5,797 nucleotides of DNA from Bryobacterales bacterium (GTDB taxonomy: Bacteria; Acidobacteriota; Terriglobia; Bryobacterales; Bryobacteraceae), in assembly GCA_003139735.1 (NCBI GenBank), contig PLGA01000567.1, forward strand, positions 14,220 through 20,016, given 5' to 3'. The position numbers were made by a program, and so were the translations under genes. Shown one piece after another: positions 5,508 to 5,797 of this stretch. Positions within the stretch are counted from its first letter, which is position 1. Each line of letters begins with the position of its first letter. The notes under the pieces are model-generated. The model was given only the letters and a program-made list of their open reading frames with translations. It did not search any database and was not told the origin of the DNA.

Positions 5508-5797
5508 ATGCAACGCAGAGATTTCTTCAAAGGCCTGCTGGCGGCGCCGGTGATGTCCGCGGCGGCCGCCGATGAATGCACGGACCGGACGAAGGGCTTG
5601 CCTCCACTGACGATCAAGGATGTCAAAGTCATCAGTACGAGCGGCGGGCGGAACTATCGCTGGGTCTTCTTGAAAGTGATCACGAGCGAGCCGGGTCTGT
5701 ACGGCATTGGTTCGGCGAATGACAGTTACCAGCATCACGTGGACATCTCGAGCAGCGCGTTCGGCATTCAGGAAGAGAATCATTTTCCGGCGCAGGT
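5508..5797 (+). CDS. Tat-exported enolase-superfamily (mandelate racemase-like) protein, internally shortened, runs off the right edge
   Basis: 96 residues are visible. QRRDFFKG (2-9) and AAPVMSAAAAD form a Tat signal with likely cleavage near residue 21. LTIKDVKVISTSGGRNYRWV and GLYGIGSA (63-70) are the first strands of the N-terminal capping domain of mandelate racemase/muconate-lactonizing-type dehydratases and epimerases. After NDSYQHH (71-77) the protein reads VDISSSAFGIQEENHFP (78-94). In full-length relatives that I recall, this H-V-D-I-S-S/FGIQEE motif sits near the seventh and eighth barrel strands, around residue 330 of about 420. The Lys-x-Lys and the three metal-binding acidic strands are therefore absent. 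An in-frame deletion of roughly 250 residues, or an assembly join at the short CATCACGTG stretch, would explain it. As written it cannot be an active enzyme. With GH106 upstream, a sugar-acid dehydratase role is possible for the intact form. Confidence 0.7.
   Translation, partial: MQRRDFFKGLLAAPVMSAAAADECTDRTKGLPPLTIKDVKVISTSGGRNYRWVFLKVITSEPGLYGIGSANDSYQHHVDISSSAFGIQEENHFPAQ

Noticed and set aside
1..5797. Genome-wide reassignment of TGA to an amino acid
   Set aside because: The intact genes (over 1500 codons) contain no internal TGA, use TGG for Trp, and the antitoxin-like gene ends with TGA as a stop.

Overview
The window looks like a short piece of a GC-rich soil bacterium, most likely an acidobacterium of the Solibacter/Bryobacter type. 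This is inferred from strong G/C preference at third codon positions, consecutive Tat-exported carbohydrate enzymes, and a dispersed GCCGGC-AAGGAC-GCCGGC intergenic repeat. No rRNA, tRNA, CRISPR array or insertion sequence is visible.

Left part (1-1487, + strand): the 3' end of a class I SAM-dependent methyltransferase resembling the arsenite methyltransferase (ArsM) group. Its reading frame is crossed by one TGA (90-92), at the place where I expect the family's Ala-Cys-Ile-x-Gly-Ala cysteine, and a hairpin follows directly. It is either a selenocysteine codon or a nonsense mutation. Next is an intact nucleoside phosphorylase-like gene (258-1058). After it lies what I read as a dead type II toxin-antitoxin pair: a 71-residue antitoxin-like gene with a one-base frameshift, overlapping by ATGA a PIN-domain (VapC-like) gene that has lost its middle and carries a stop.

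Centre (1488-2708): a 14-bp tandem repeat, a REP-like palindromic element, a minus-strand Tat-exported xylose-isomerase-like TIM-barrel protein, and a divergent intergenic region holding a second REP-like copy in the same orientation.

Right part (2709-5797, + strand): a 928-residue Tat-exported GH106 (alpha-L-rhamnosidase family) enzyme, then after 12 bases the start of a Tat-exported enolase-superfamily protein. The latter appears to jump from its N-terminal domain straight to its C-terminal metal/acid-base motif, as if about 250 residues had been deleted in frame.

The three right-hand genes look like an exported set for plant or microbial polysaccharide sugars: a rhamnosidase releasing sugar, and an isomerase-like and a dehydratase-like protein acting on products. 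Their substrates are inferred, not shown. The number of damaged or recoded frames in 5.8 kb (four) is itself notable and could be real decay or assembly error.
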